Shown here piece by piece: positions 7,566-14,483 of a DNA stretch of 36,906 nt. Source of the DNA: DAOUAG01 sp034432935 (lineage in GTDB: Bacteria > Chloroflexota > Dehalococcoidia > SM23-28-2 > RBG-16-64-32). The stretch lies in NCBI GenBank assembly GCA_034432935.1, contig DAOUBD010000041.1, forward strand, positions 1-36,906, read 5' to 3'. The notes under the pieces are model-generated. The model was not told the DNA's origin. It was given only the letters and a program-made list of their open reading frames with translations, and searched no databases. The position numbers and the translations under genes were made by a program. How positions within the stretch are numbered: the first letter of the stretch is position 1; each line of letters begins with the position of its first letter.

Positions 7566-8039
7566 ATGCCGCTGGAAAGCGAAACCGTCCCGCCCGGTTC
7601 GCCCGCGCCCGATTTCCGGCTCGCGGCCTCCGATGGCACCGAAGTCACCCTTTCCGGACTGCGGGGCCAGCCGGTGGTGCTGGTCTTTCTCCGGGGCTTC
7701 CGCTGACCCTTCTGCCGTAGGCACCTCTCGCAGTTGCGAGACCGCTACGAGGAGTTCCGGGCCAGGGGCGCCGAGGTCCTGGCCATAGCGCCGGATACCC
7801 TGGAGAACGCGGAAGCCTACTTCCGGGCTAACGGCATCCCGTTCCCTTGCCTCGCGGACCCAGAACGAAGGGTCTACCGGGAGTACGACGTCAAGAGCTC
7901 CATCGTCTCGCTGGGGCAGCGGCCGGGGCTCTTCGTTATCGACAGGGACGGGATCGTGCGCTTCGCCTACCTGGGCTTCCAGCAATGGGAGATCCCCAGC
8001 ATAGACGAGACGTTGCGCCAGCTAGACGCCCTCCGCTAG
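7566..8039 (+). CDS. Peroxiredoxin-like (AhpC/TSA) selenoprotein with in-frame UGA
   Basis: A thioredoxin-fold peroxiredoxin-like protein of 157 residues if the TGA at 7704-7706 is read through. Before it the frame gives MPLESETVPPGSPAPDFRLA ... VVLVFLRGFR; after it PFCRRHLSQLRDRYEEF and the rest of the fold to LRQLDALR. The TGA is codon 47 and takes the place of the first, catalytic Cys of the RGxWCPxC motif, giving UxxC with Cys50 as resolving residue. Frame and homology are intact on both sides. A 6-bp hairpin begins 19 nt after the TGA (see next entry). Without recoding only a 101-residue fragment from 7734 would be called. Likely role: thiol-dependent peroxide reduction or disulfide exchange in the cytoplasm. 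A nonsense mutation is the alternative. Confidence 0.82.
7704..7741 (+). promoter_or_regulatory. UGA codon and putative bacterial SECIS element
   Basis: After the TGA (7704-7706), TCTCGC (7726-7731) pairs perfectly with GCGAGA (7736-7741) around the loop AGTT (7732-7735). The loop starts 25 nt after the UGA and has G in its second position. This agrees with the published general bSECIS description (short stem, small loop with an early G, about 16-37 nt from UGA to the loop). An alternative weaker hairpin TGCC-GTA-GGCA lies at 7713-7723. Confidence 0.65.
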
Positions 8040-8131
8040 CCGCTCGTATCAGGAAGGCCTGGGCTCCGCCACAGCGCAGCAGCCCGCGCTATACTTGCCT
8101 TGGAAGGTCGCCGAGACCTCAGGAGGATAAG

Positions 8132-8941
8132 ATGAACTGGCTGCCCCGGCAGGTAGAAGGCCCTTGGAATGCCCCGCGGATCGCCGTCCTCGAGATCGCC
8201 GGCGCCATCGGCGTACAGGTGCGTGGCCCGGAGATCGTACGCACCATCAAGGCGCTGGCCGATGACAGGCGCGTCCGGGCCGTGGTCGTGGAGGTGGACT
8301 CGCCGGGCGGTTCCGCCGCCGTTTCCGACGCCATCTTCGCCGCCCTGCGGCGGCTGTCATCCCGCAAACCCACCATCGCCTTCGTAATGAACGGGGCCCT
8401 CTCTGGGGGTTATCTGGCCGCCTGCGGCGCCTCGAAAATAGTCGCGCAGCCCACGGCGCTCGTTGGGTCCATCGGCGTCATCTTCATCCGGCCTGTTGTC
8501 CAGGAGCTCCTGGAGAGAATGGGCGTGCGGATGGTCATGACCCATAAGGGGGAGTTGAAGGGAATGTTCCAGCCGTGGCGGGAACCCAGCCCGGAGGAGC
8601 AACAGAAGGTGGAGGCCCTGACCGATGAGTTTTACGACTGGTTCGTGAAGGCCGTAGCTGAAGCGCGCCGCCTGCCAGAAGAGGTTGTCCGGCGGTACGC
8701 CACCGGGGAGATGTTCACGGCGGCTAAGGCGAAGGAGATGGGCCTGGTGGACGAGCTGGGAGACATGGAGATGGCGCTGGATATGGCCAGCGAGATGGGC
8801 CGCGTGCCCCGCCGCTTGCAGTGGGTTCGGCCCCGCCGTCCGCTGCTGGAGCGTCTCCTCGCCCGCGGCGGCGCCTCCCTGGCCAGCGCCCTTCTGGCAG
8901 AAGCCGAGGGGCGCCTCCTTCCGCGGATCGACTTCCGCTGA
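8132..8941 (+). CDS. SppA-like S49 family peptidase
   Basis: A 269-residue serine peptidase related to signal peptide peptidase SppA. The start at 8132 follows a strong AGGAGG. VVVEVDSPGGSAAVSD (about 51-66), the nucleophile Ser91 in NGALSGGYLAACGAS, and the general base Lys143 in THKGELKGMFQPW give the S49 Ser-Lys dyad. There is no N-terminal signal or membrane segment, unlike typical SppA, so it may be cytoplasmic or peripheral. The last 40 residues are Arg-rich. TATACT at 8090-8095 may be its -10 element. It lies 92 bp after the selenoprotein gene. Confidence 0.88.
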   Translation: MNWLPRQVEGPWNAPRIAVLEIAGAIGVQVRGPEIVRTIKALADDRRVRAVVVEVDSPGGSAAVSDAIFAALRRLSSRKPTIAFVMNGALSGGYLAACGASKIVAQPTALVGSIGVIFIRPVVQELLERMGVRMVMTHKGELKGMFQPWREPSPEEQQKVEALTDEFYDWFVKAVAEARRLPEEVVRRYATGEMFTAAKAKEMGLVDELGDMEMALDMASEMGRVPRRLQWVRPRRPLLERLLARGGASLASALLAEAEGRLLPRIDFR

Positions 8942-8951
8942 GGATTCCGCC

Positions 8952-9977
8952 CTAGCGCCGCGAGCGGAGCCATAGGGTGGCAAGACCGGCCACACCGACG
9001 GCCAGGCCCAGCCGTTGCCAGAAGCCCGGCTGGATGATGGGCGGGTCCGAGGCGATGGACCGCACGTCCCGGGCGTCCATCTGCCCGCTGGTCACCTTCT
9101 CCACGTACTCGAGGCACCCCTGCACCATCGTCTCGCGGATCGCCTTCCCAAGCTCGGCCGAGCCAGCGGAGGGGTTTCCCTGATAGGTCACCTTGTAACC
9201 CTTGCCGTAGCCGTAATGCGCGTTGAGCAGCCAGCCGACGCCGCCCGCTAGGGAGTCTGACAGCTCCTGGACCTTTTTCCGGCGGCCACCTGAGACAACG
9301 GCTAGGCCGCGGCCCGCCAGAGCCAGCGGCTTGAAGGGAGGAGGGTTGTCCTGGCGCAAGGTCTTGTACACAGGGTCCACCTGCTCCGGCCTTTCCGCCA
9401 GGGCGAAGGATGTCTCCATGGTCCCGGCGTGCTCCCCGTTTAGCAGGCCTTGCCGCTCCTCCTCCCGCAACGGGCGGCCCAGATTGGCCTCCAGTTGCGG
9501 ATGGCGGCCCCCGGCGACGATGCCGTACAGGACGGCTATAGAGGGGGAGAACATCTGGATACGCCCCTTCTTGGCCACCCGGCGGCAGGCCGCTTCCAGG
9601 GCGGCGGCGTGCCTGGCGCCTCCGTGGCCATTGGTGACCACCGCATAGCCGAAACCGGCCTTGTCCAGGGAGGCCCCCAAGGCCAAAAGAGCCCGGTAGA
9701 CCGTCTGCTGCGTCCCGTCAACGGAGCCCGGTAGGGGCAACTCGTCGGTGCCCAAAGGAAGGTGCGGGTACAGCACCACCGTCCAGTCCGGGTGCGCCTC
9801 GGCGAAGCGCCTGGCGGTCTCTTCCGCCTGCCACCGGGCCATGAACATGTCCATGCCCAGGGGCAGATGCGGGCCGTGAACCTCCAGCGCGGAGACCGAC
9901 ACGAAAGCGATGCTGCGCTCCCGAACGAGCCGCTGCACGTGGGTATAGGTGATCTCTTCCGCCCGGTACAGGGCCAT
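8952..9977 (-). CDS. Creatininase-family amidohydrolase with C-terminal membrane anchor
   Basis: A 341-residue metal-dependent amidase-fold protein. Metal and active-site residues are visible: Glu32, His34 and Asp43 in SALEVHGPHLPLGMDMF, then VVTNGHGGARHA, then Glu in GEHAGTMETS. The last 25 residues (WQRLGLAVGVAGLATLWLRSRR) form one hydrophobic segment followed by arginines, suggesting membrane attachment, which is not usual for creatininase or MftE-type members. The ATG follows AGGAGGTT. The substrate is unknown; relatives include creatininase, FAPy deformylase and mycofactocin MftE. Confidence 0.87.
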   Translation of the reverse strand: MALYRAEEITYTHVQRLVRERSIAFVSVSALEVHGPHLPLGMDMFMARWQAEETARRFAEAHPDWTVVLYPHLPLGTDELPLPGSVDGTQQTVYRALLALGASLDKAGFGYAVVTNGHGGARHAAALEAACRRVAKKGRIQMFSPSIAVLYGIVAGGRHPQLEANLGRPLREEERQGLLNGEHAGTMETSFALAERPEQVDPVYKTLRQDNPPPFKPLALAGRGLAVVSGGRRKKVQELSDSLAGGVGWLLNAHYGYGKGYKVTYQGNPSAGSAELGKAIRETMVQGCLEYVEKVTSGQMDARDVRSIASDPPIIQPGFWQRLGLAVGVAGLATLWLRSRR

Positions 9978-10016
9978 GGGGGAACCTCCTTCTTCTAGTA
10001 GATAAGCAACAGCCGC

Positions 10017-10044
10017 GGACGCCGGGGCTGCGTCCTCGGCGTCC
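10017..10044. repeat. 8-bp inverted repeat upstream of the creatininase gene
   Basis: GGACGCCG (10017-10024) and CGGCGTCC (10037-10044) form a GC-rich hairpin with a 12-nt loop. It could terminate the SCP2-like gene or regulate the creatininase gene. No T-run follows on either strand, so I do not call it a terminator. Confidence 0.35.
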
Positions 10045-10144
10045 CTATTCTACCGCCCAGCGCTGTTCTTCCACATGGCCCAGCCAATGGGTGGCACGCT
10101 GCCGCGTGGGCCTGCTGGCCCTTCAGGCCACCCCAGTCTGGGGG

Positions 10145-10594
10145 CTACTCGAACTGAGTCTCGATCTTGGCCGAGGTGTCGAAGAAGTACTGGAAGGTCT
10201 GGTTGAAGCGATAGAAGGCATCCCGCCGGTAGCCATCGTGGGAACGCGCAAACCCCTCCGGTATCTCTAGATCGATGGTGTTCAGCGTGTGGTGCAGGTC
10301 CGCCTTCCCGTTGGCCTTGATGTTCTGGATCATCTCCTTCCAGCGGGCGTAGGGCATCTCCAGCCAGAAATCGCTCCTCTCAGCCTCAGCCTCGGTCACC
10401 TGGCGTACGCTGGCCACCTCGAAGGCCTCGAAGGTGATGAGGTAGTACTTGCCGAGGTCCGGCACCTTGATTCCCACCGTGGCGTCGCAGGTGCCCAGGC
10501 GGCGGTAGTTCTCGTCCTGGTTCACCAGTTCACGGATGGCTTCGAACCATTCGGTAGAGGGGAATGTCGCCTTCACCGTCACCTCTTGTGTCAT
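10145..10594 (-). CDS. SCP2-like (sterol carrier fold) protein, tentative
   Basis: A 149-residue cytoplasmic protein without signal or membrane segments. The pattern FPSTEWFEAIRELVNQDENY, a beta-strand GTCDATVGIKVPDLGKYYLITFEA, and a late FARSHDGYRRDAFYRFNQTF resemble SCP2-type lipid-binding domains, but I cannot point to a diagnostic motif. GAAGGAGA precedes the ATG. The ferritin-like gene lies 48 bp upstream on the same strand, so the two probably form one operon (477-aa gene first, then this one). Function unknown beyond a possible hydrophobic ligand. Confidence 0.55.
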   Translation of the reverse strand: MTQEVTVKATFPSTEWFEAIRELVNQDENYRRLGTCDATVGIKVPDLGKYYLITFEAFEVASVRQVTEAEAERSDFWLEMPYARWKEMIQNIKANGKADLHHTLNTIDLEIPEGFARSHDGYRRDAFYRFNQTFQYFFDTSAKIETQFE

Positions 10595-10642
10595 CGCCGT
10601 GTCTCCTTCTCTGTTCCCATTTCAGTGTATCAGGCTGCTGTG

Positions 10643-12076
10643 TCAGGACGCGCCCGCCTGCACGGGGACGGCCAGGTACTTGCGCAGGGCCGGGTGCATG
10701 TTATCCCTGCGCTCCGGGAGCCCCGCGGCAGCCAGGCGGGCAGCGTACTCCTGGACCCACCTGGCGGTAAGATACTCCAACCTGCGGGAGCCTTCGACGA
10801 TCTGTTGGTCCCGGGTGCCGCCGCCCAGGAGGATGATGAGGGCCTCCCGCAACGGCACGTCCTGCTCCTGCTGGAAGACAAACACTGCCTCGCCCTTGTT
10901 GAGGTAGGTGTGAACCTCCGGGCGGCGCTCCTGATGCCGGGACAGGAAGTAGCGCAGGTGGTTCACGCCGTAGGAGATCTGCCTGGCGACGTCCTGCATG
11001 CCGAGGGAGAATATCTTGGCCTCCGCCTCGTTATGAGCGGCGGCGTAGCCTATGCGGTAGAGGCCCAGGAGGTAGCTGTTCGTGAGAATGTAGAGCAGGA
11101 CGGTGGCCTCCGTCCAGGAGCGGGCGTCGATGATGGCCCGGTACAGATAGCCGGGGCTCTGGAGGCCCATCCCGCCCCCGTTGCTCATGGCCCTCTTCCG
11201 GAAGACCTCGAACTGGCGGGCGGCGTCGAACTCCGCCGAGGCCACGTAGAGCTTCACCTCGTGGTAGCCGTAAGACATCTCCGGCAGCCAGCGGCCGCCG
11301 ATGTCGCCCGACAGAACCGCCATCTCGCACATGACGGTGCAGAGCTGGCACATCGCCTTCTCCACTTCGTCCGGCAGAGGCTGGATCGTCTCCCAGGGGA
11401 TGTCGGTGGCCGGACGCCAGCGCCTTTGGATCGCCTCTTCGTATAGGTCGGCAGCGTTATCGGCCCAAAGCTCCGCCTTCTCGTAGATGGAGTAGCCCAT
11501 GGCCGGCGTGCCCGGCAGTGGGTGCGCCCCCCGGGGCATCTCTGTCTTGTGGGGCCAATAGTCGGGGATGTCGCCATAGGTGCCGACATTGATCATCCCC
11601 ACCGTGAGCCCCTTCTTTCCGGGGCGGACACGCACCCCCCACTCCGTCGGCACCTTCATCCAACTCAGGTCCAGGGCCTGCTCGGCGCCCACCCGCTGGA
11701 TGTGCTCCTGCCGGGCGATGAAGCCTTCCGCCTGCTCGGCCGTGATGCCGGCGTTGATCTGGTTGATAAGGAGCTGGGGCGGTGCGCCCAAGGCCAGCGC
11801 CCTCTTGACGAGGCTGTCGGGCCAGCCGTGGGCCTGGGCTACTACCCGCAGCTCCTCCGGAATGTTGATCTCGCCCCCCGCCCGAATGCGCTCCTGCTCG
11901 GCGATGAACTGTTCGGCTGCCTCGGCCGTGACTCCCGGCAAGGCAAGCTGCTGCTTCACCGCCTGCGCCGGGAAGCCCAGGGCGAGAGCCCGGCGGACCA
12001 GGTCGAGGGGGATGCCTTTCTCTTCTGCCACCTTGACCAGATCATCCGGAACCTGGATGGCAGTACCATCAGCCAT
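10643..12076 (-). CDS. Ferritin-like (R2-type fold) protein lacking diiron ligands, with N-terminal tandem repeats
   Basis: 477 residues. Residues about 8-67 and 71-130 are two copies of a 60-residue helical unit (IPxELxxVAxxxG...LVxRALALG...GxTAExAExFIAxQExI). Residues about 200-440 resemble a family of ferritin-like proteins of the aminobenzoate-oxygenase type: TDIPWETI, PDEVEKAMCQLC, YHEVKLYVASAEFDAARQFEVF, TEATVLLYILTNSYLL, MQDVARQISYGVNHLRYFL. In that family I recall the metal motifs as DEARH; here they read DAARQ (284-288) and DVARQ (362-366), so both ExxH pairs are lost. Probably a non-catalytic or differently liganded homologue. AAGGAGG precedes the ATG; a promoter and a large palindrome lie upstream. 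Confidence 0.7.
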   Translation of the reverse strand: MADGTAIQVPDDLVKVAEEKGIPLDLVRRALALGFPAQAVKQQLALPGVTAEAAEQFIAEQERIRAGGEINIPEELRVVAQAHGWPDSLVKRALALGAPPQLLINQINAGITAEQAEGFIARQEHIQRVGAEQALDLSWMKVPTEWGVRVRPGKKGLTVGMINVGTYGDIPDYWPHKTEMPRGAHPLPGTPAMGYSIYEKAELWADNAADLYEEAIQRRWRPATDIPWETIQPLPDEVEKAMCQLCTVMCEMAVLSGDIGGRWLPEMSYGYHEVKLYVASAEFDAARQFEVFRKRAMSNGGGMGLQSPGYLYRAIIDARSWTEATVLLYILTNSYLLGLYRIGYAAAHNEAEAKIFSLGMQDVARQISYGVNHLRYFLSRHQERRPEVHTYLNKGEAVFVFQQEQDVPLREALIILLGGGTRDQQIVEGSRRLEYLTARWVQEYAARLAAAGLPERRDNMHPALRKYLAVPVQAGAS

Positions 12077-12129
12077 GGGCGGCCTCCTTACTCAGCGCGG
12101 GCCCCGGGGCGGGCGCCGCGAAACTCCTT

Positions 12130-12143
12130 CCCGGTTGACCGGG
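12130..12143. repeat. 14-bp palindrome downstream of the ferritin-like promoter
   Basis: CCCGGTTGACCGGG is a 6-2-6 palindrome located 54 bp before the start codon of the 477-residue gene and just downstream of its predicted -10. It may be an operator or a small hairpin in the leader. Confidence 0.35.
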
Positions 12144-12152
12144 GTTAGTGTC

Positions 12153-12183
12153 ATTTTAGGCCACGCATAGGCCCCGGAGTCAA
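12153..12183 (-). promoter_or_regulatory. Predicted promoter of the ferritin-like gene
   Basis: Read on the minus strand: TTGACT (12183-12178), a 19-bp spacer and TAAAAT (12158-12153). The spacing is long, so confidence is moderate. Confidence 0.4.
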
Positions 12184-12193
12184 GGTTTGGCTT

Positions 12194-12227
12194 AGTGCGG
12201 ACTAAGCAAATTTGGTTAGTCCGCACT
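12194..12227. repeat. 34-bp near-perfect palindrome, probable double operator
   Basis: The arms AGTGCGGACTAA (12194-12205) and TTAGTCCGCACT (12216-12227) are exact complements. The centre contains the 8-bp palindrome CAAATTTG (12207-12214); only the G/G positions at 12206 and 12215 break the symmetry. Each arm is itself near-palindromic (CTTAGT-GCGG-ACTAAG at 12191-12206). It lies immediately upstream of the predicted -35 of the ferritin-like gene and just after the rhomboid stop. No T-run follows, so an operator is more likely than a terminator. Confidence 0.6.
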
Positions 12228-12245
12228 GATAGCGGCGCGGCGCCG

Positions 12246-12962
12246 CTACCACATGTCCGTCCGGGACCGGCGCGCTACCGGACGGCGGCGAACGAAGGGC
12301 GTGAGCCACACCATGAGCACCAGGCCCGTCAAGAAGCCGCCGACGTGAGCCCAAACTGCTACCCCCTCAGAAGCCCCCGTGGCCGTCCCGATGGTGGCGA
12401 TGCCCGACATGAGCTGTAGCAGGAACCAAAAGCCGATGAGGAAGACGGCCGGCACCCGGAAAATCCCCAAGAACCAGAGCCACGGGATGATGATCTCGAT
12501 CCGCGCCTTGGCGTAAAGGACCACGTAGGCCCCCATTACGCCGGAGATGGCGCCACTGGCGCCCACCATGGGCACCACAGAGTTCGAATCCATCGCCACC
12601 TGAAGGGCCACGGCCCCCACCGCCGCGGCCGCGTAGAAGAGAAGGTACTTGATGTGCCCCAGGGCATCCTCGACGTTATCGCCGAAGACCCAGAGGTAGA
12701 TCATGTTGCCGGCGAGATGAAGCCAGCCGCCGTGAATAAAGGCGGAGGTGAAAACCGTTAGCGGCTCCTCCAGCCCCCTCGGGTGCTTCACCCAATCGGT
12801 GAGCTGCACTGGTATGACGCCGTAGTCCACGAAGAAGCGGTTGATCTCCCCTGCCGACGACAAGGTTAGCTCGTAGATGAAGACCAATATCGATGCGGCG
12901 ATAAGAGCGATGTTGACGTATGGAAAGGTGCGAGACTGCGGGCTGTCGGAAAGAGGGATCAC
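12246..12962 (-). CDS. Rhomboid-family intramembrane serine protease
   Basis: A 238-residue polytopic membrane protein. Six or so hydrophobic segments are seen, starting with VNIALIAASILVFIYEL. The family motifs are HGGWLHLAGNMIYLWVFGDNVED (about 77-99), GASG with the catalytic Ser136, and AHVGGFLTG with the catalytic His206. The C-terminus is an Arg-rich cytoplasmic tail. The start is GTG at 12962 (MIPLSDSPQSRTFPYVN, typical of the family). A TATCCT (12974-12969) lies only 6 bp before the GTG, which predicts a leaderless transcript. The substrate is unknown. Confidence 0.92.
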   Translation of the reverse strand: MIPLSDSPQSRTFPYVNIALIAASILVFIYELTLSSAGEINRFFVDYGVIPVQLTDWVKHPRGLEEPLTVFTSAFIHGGWLHLAGNMIYLWVFGDNVEDALGHIKYLLFYAAAAVGAVALQVAMDSNSVVPMVGASGAISGVMGAYVVLYAKARIEIIIPWLWFLGIFRVPAVFLIGFWFLLQLMSGIATIGTATGASEGVAVWAHVGGFLTGLVLMVWLTPFVRRRPVARRSRTDMW

Positions 12963-12968
12963 GGAGAC

Positions 12969-12974
12969 AGGATA
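12969..12974 (-). promoter_or_regulatory. -10 element close to the rhomboid start codon
   Basis: TATCCT on the minus strand ends 6 bp before the GTG start. If used, transcription would begin at or next to the start codon. No clear -35 was found. Confidence 0.35.
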
Positions 12975-13031
12975 ACAAAGGGCGCTGGGAACCGGGGCGG
13001 CCCGATGGAGTCCGCCCTCATGGGCCCTTCC

Positions 13032-13601
13032 TCACGGCTTCTGCCAAAGCACATCGGCTTTCCGGGCGGCCTTGTTGGCGTAGCGAGCCAGGACGAACAA
13101 CAGGTCCGAAAGGCGGTTGAGATAGGCTACGATGGCGGGGTTCACCTCCTCTTTGCCGGCGAGGCGCACGACGGCCCGCTCCGCCCGCCGGCAGACGGCC
13201 CGGCACAGGTGCAAAAGGGCGGCCCCCTGGGCGCCGCCGGGGAGCACAAAGGTCCGCAGTGGCGGCACCTTGGCGTCATAGTCGTCGATGAGCCGCTCCA
13301 GGGCGGCGATCTTGGCTTCCGGGTCTTTGAACATCTGGCCGGCAGCCGCTGCCTTCCCAGTCTCGGAGGCGAGTTCGGAACCTATGTTCAGGAGCTCGTT
13401 CTGGACGCCCTGCAAGAGTTCGACCAACCGCCGCTGCTTCAAGAAGGCCGCCGCCACGCCGAGGGCGGAGTTCAGTTCATCCACAGCCCCGTAGGCTTCC
13501 ACCCGCGGGCTGTCTTTGCTGATGCGGCCGCCCCCAAAGAGGGCCGTGGTGCCCTCGTCGCCGCTGCGGGTATATAGCATGGACTTCTTGGCGCGAGGCA
13601 T
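13032..13601 (-). CDS. pduO: PduO-type cob(I)alamin adenosyltransferase
   Basis: Transfers the adenosyl group of ATP to cob(I)alamin, making coenzyme B12. The 189-residue helical-bundle protein has YTRSGDEGTTALFGGGR (about 10-26), RVEAYGAVDELNSALG (about 33-48), and CRAVCRRAERAVVRL with NRLSDLLFVLARY near the C-terminus, the ATP and cobalamin site of this family. Last gene of the riboswitch-controlled cobalamin operon, 15 bp after btuD. Uptake genes plus this enzyme make a corrinoid salvage unit; no de novo cob/cbi genes are present here. Confidence 0.93.
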   Translation of the reverse strand: MPRAKKSMLYTRSGDEGTTALFGGGRISKDSPRVEAYGAVDELNSALGVAAAFLKQRRLVELLQGVQNELLNIGSELASETGKAAAAGQMFKDPEAKIAALERLIDDYDAKVPPLRTFVLPGGAQGAALLHLCRAVCRRAERAVVRLAGKEEVNPAIVAYLNRLSDLLFVLARYANKAARKADVLWQKP

Positions 13602-13616
13602 AGCGTTAACGGTAGT

Positions 13617-14477
13617 CTATCCGTCTTCCGAGGCCGGCGCCAGCACCGGCCTGCCGGTGTCGGGATGCCAGAGCACATGCACCCTCACCCCGTAAACGGC
13701 CGCCAGCAGGTCCGGCCGTAGGACCTCCTCCGCACTGCCCTCCGCCACGATCTGGCCGCCGTTCATCGCCACCAAGCGGTCGCCGAACTGGGCCGCTAAC
13801 GTCAGATCATGCACCACGGCCAAAGCAGCCTTGCCCTTGGAACGGCAGAGCTCTCGCACCAGGCGCAGCACTGCCAGCTGGTGGCCGATATCCAGGTGCG
13901 CAGTGGGCTCGTCCAAGAGGAGCACCGGGGTGTCCTGGGCCAGGGCCCTGGCTAGCACGACCCGGCGCCTCTCGCCGCCCGAGAGGCAACCGACAGGACG
14001 GGCCGCCATCTCCCAGACGGCCGTCGCCAACATCGCCTGCCGGGCGGCCTCCAGGTCCGCGGGGCCCTCGTTCTGGAGGAGTCGCAGGTGCGGAGTCCGG
14101 CCCATCAGCACGATCTCCAGTGCGGCGAAGCCCTCGGGCAGGGCGGGGTCCTGAGGGACGACGGCGACACGCCGGGATACCTCCCTTTGGGGAAGTCCCG
14201 CCAGTTCATCGCCGCAGACCCGCACCACTCCGGACCACGGGGGCAACACGCCCGCTACGCAGCGCAGCAAGGTGGTCTTCCCGGATCCGTTGGGACCAAC
14301 CACGGCCACCATCTCACCCGGCCTCACTTGCAGGTCGACGCCCTGAATCGCCGGCTTGCGCCGGCCTGGCCGCCCGTAGCCAGCGGTCAGGCCCCTTACC
14401 TCGACGAGAGCCGCCGTTCCGCCCGTTGCCAGCCCAGCGCCATCGCCCAAGGCCGGCGTCATCTCTTTATCCGGCAT
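13617..14477 (-). CDS. btuD: Cobalamin ABC transporter ATP-binding protein
   Basis: A 286-residue ATPase of the FecE/BtuD group. Walker A VGPNGSGKTT (about 60-69), Q-loop VVPQDP, ABC signature LSGGERRRVVLARAL, Walker B VLLLDEPTAHLD and switch His in VVHDL are all intact. Energises the BtuC permease for corrinoid import. The 30-residue N-terminal extension before EVRGLTAGYG is not part of the ABC domain. Position behind a cobalamin riboswitch and beside an adenosyltransferase supports cobalamin rather than iron-siderophore as substrate. Confidence 0.9.
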   Translation of the reverse strand: MPDKEMTPALGDGAGLATGGTAALVEVRGLTAGYGRPGRRKPAIQGVDLQVRPGEMVAVVGPNGSGKTTLLRCVAGVLPPWSGVVRVCGDELAGLPQREVSRRVAVVPQDPALPEGFAALEIVLMGRTPHLRLLQNEGPADLEAARQAMLATAVWEMAARPVGCLSGGERRRVVLARALAQDTPVLLLDEPTAHLDIGHQLAVLRLVRELCRSKGKAALAVVHDLTLAAQFGDRLVAMNGGQIVAEGSAEEVLRPDLLAAVYGVRVHVLWHPDTGRPVLAPASEDG

Positions 14478-14483
14478 TCTGGT

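Noticed and set aside
7704..7706. The TGA as a plain nonsense mutation (pseudogene)
   Set aside because: The downstream half shows no decay, the codon is exactly the redox position and a suitable hairpin follows; still kept as the main alternative.
7422..7985. A 187-codon minus-strand frame over the selenoprotein gene
   Set aside because: It has no recognisable domain and is antisense to the well-supported thioredoxin fold.
7734..8039. A 101-residue redoxin gene starting at an internal ATG
   Set aside because: The frame upstream encodes the missing N-terminal half of the same fold, and the only interruption is the TGA at the catalytic position, so the longer selenoprotein is the better model.
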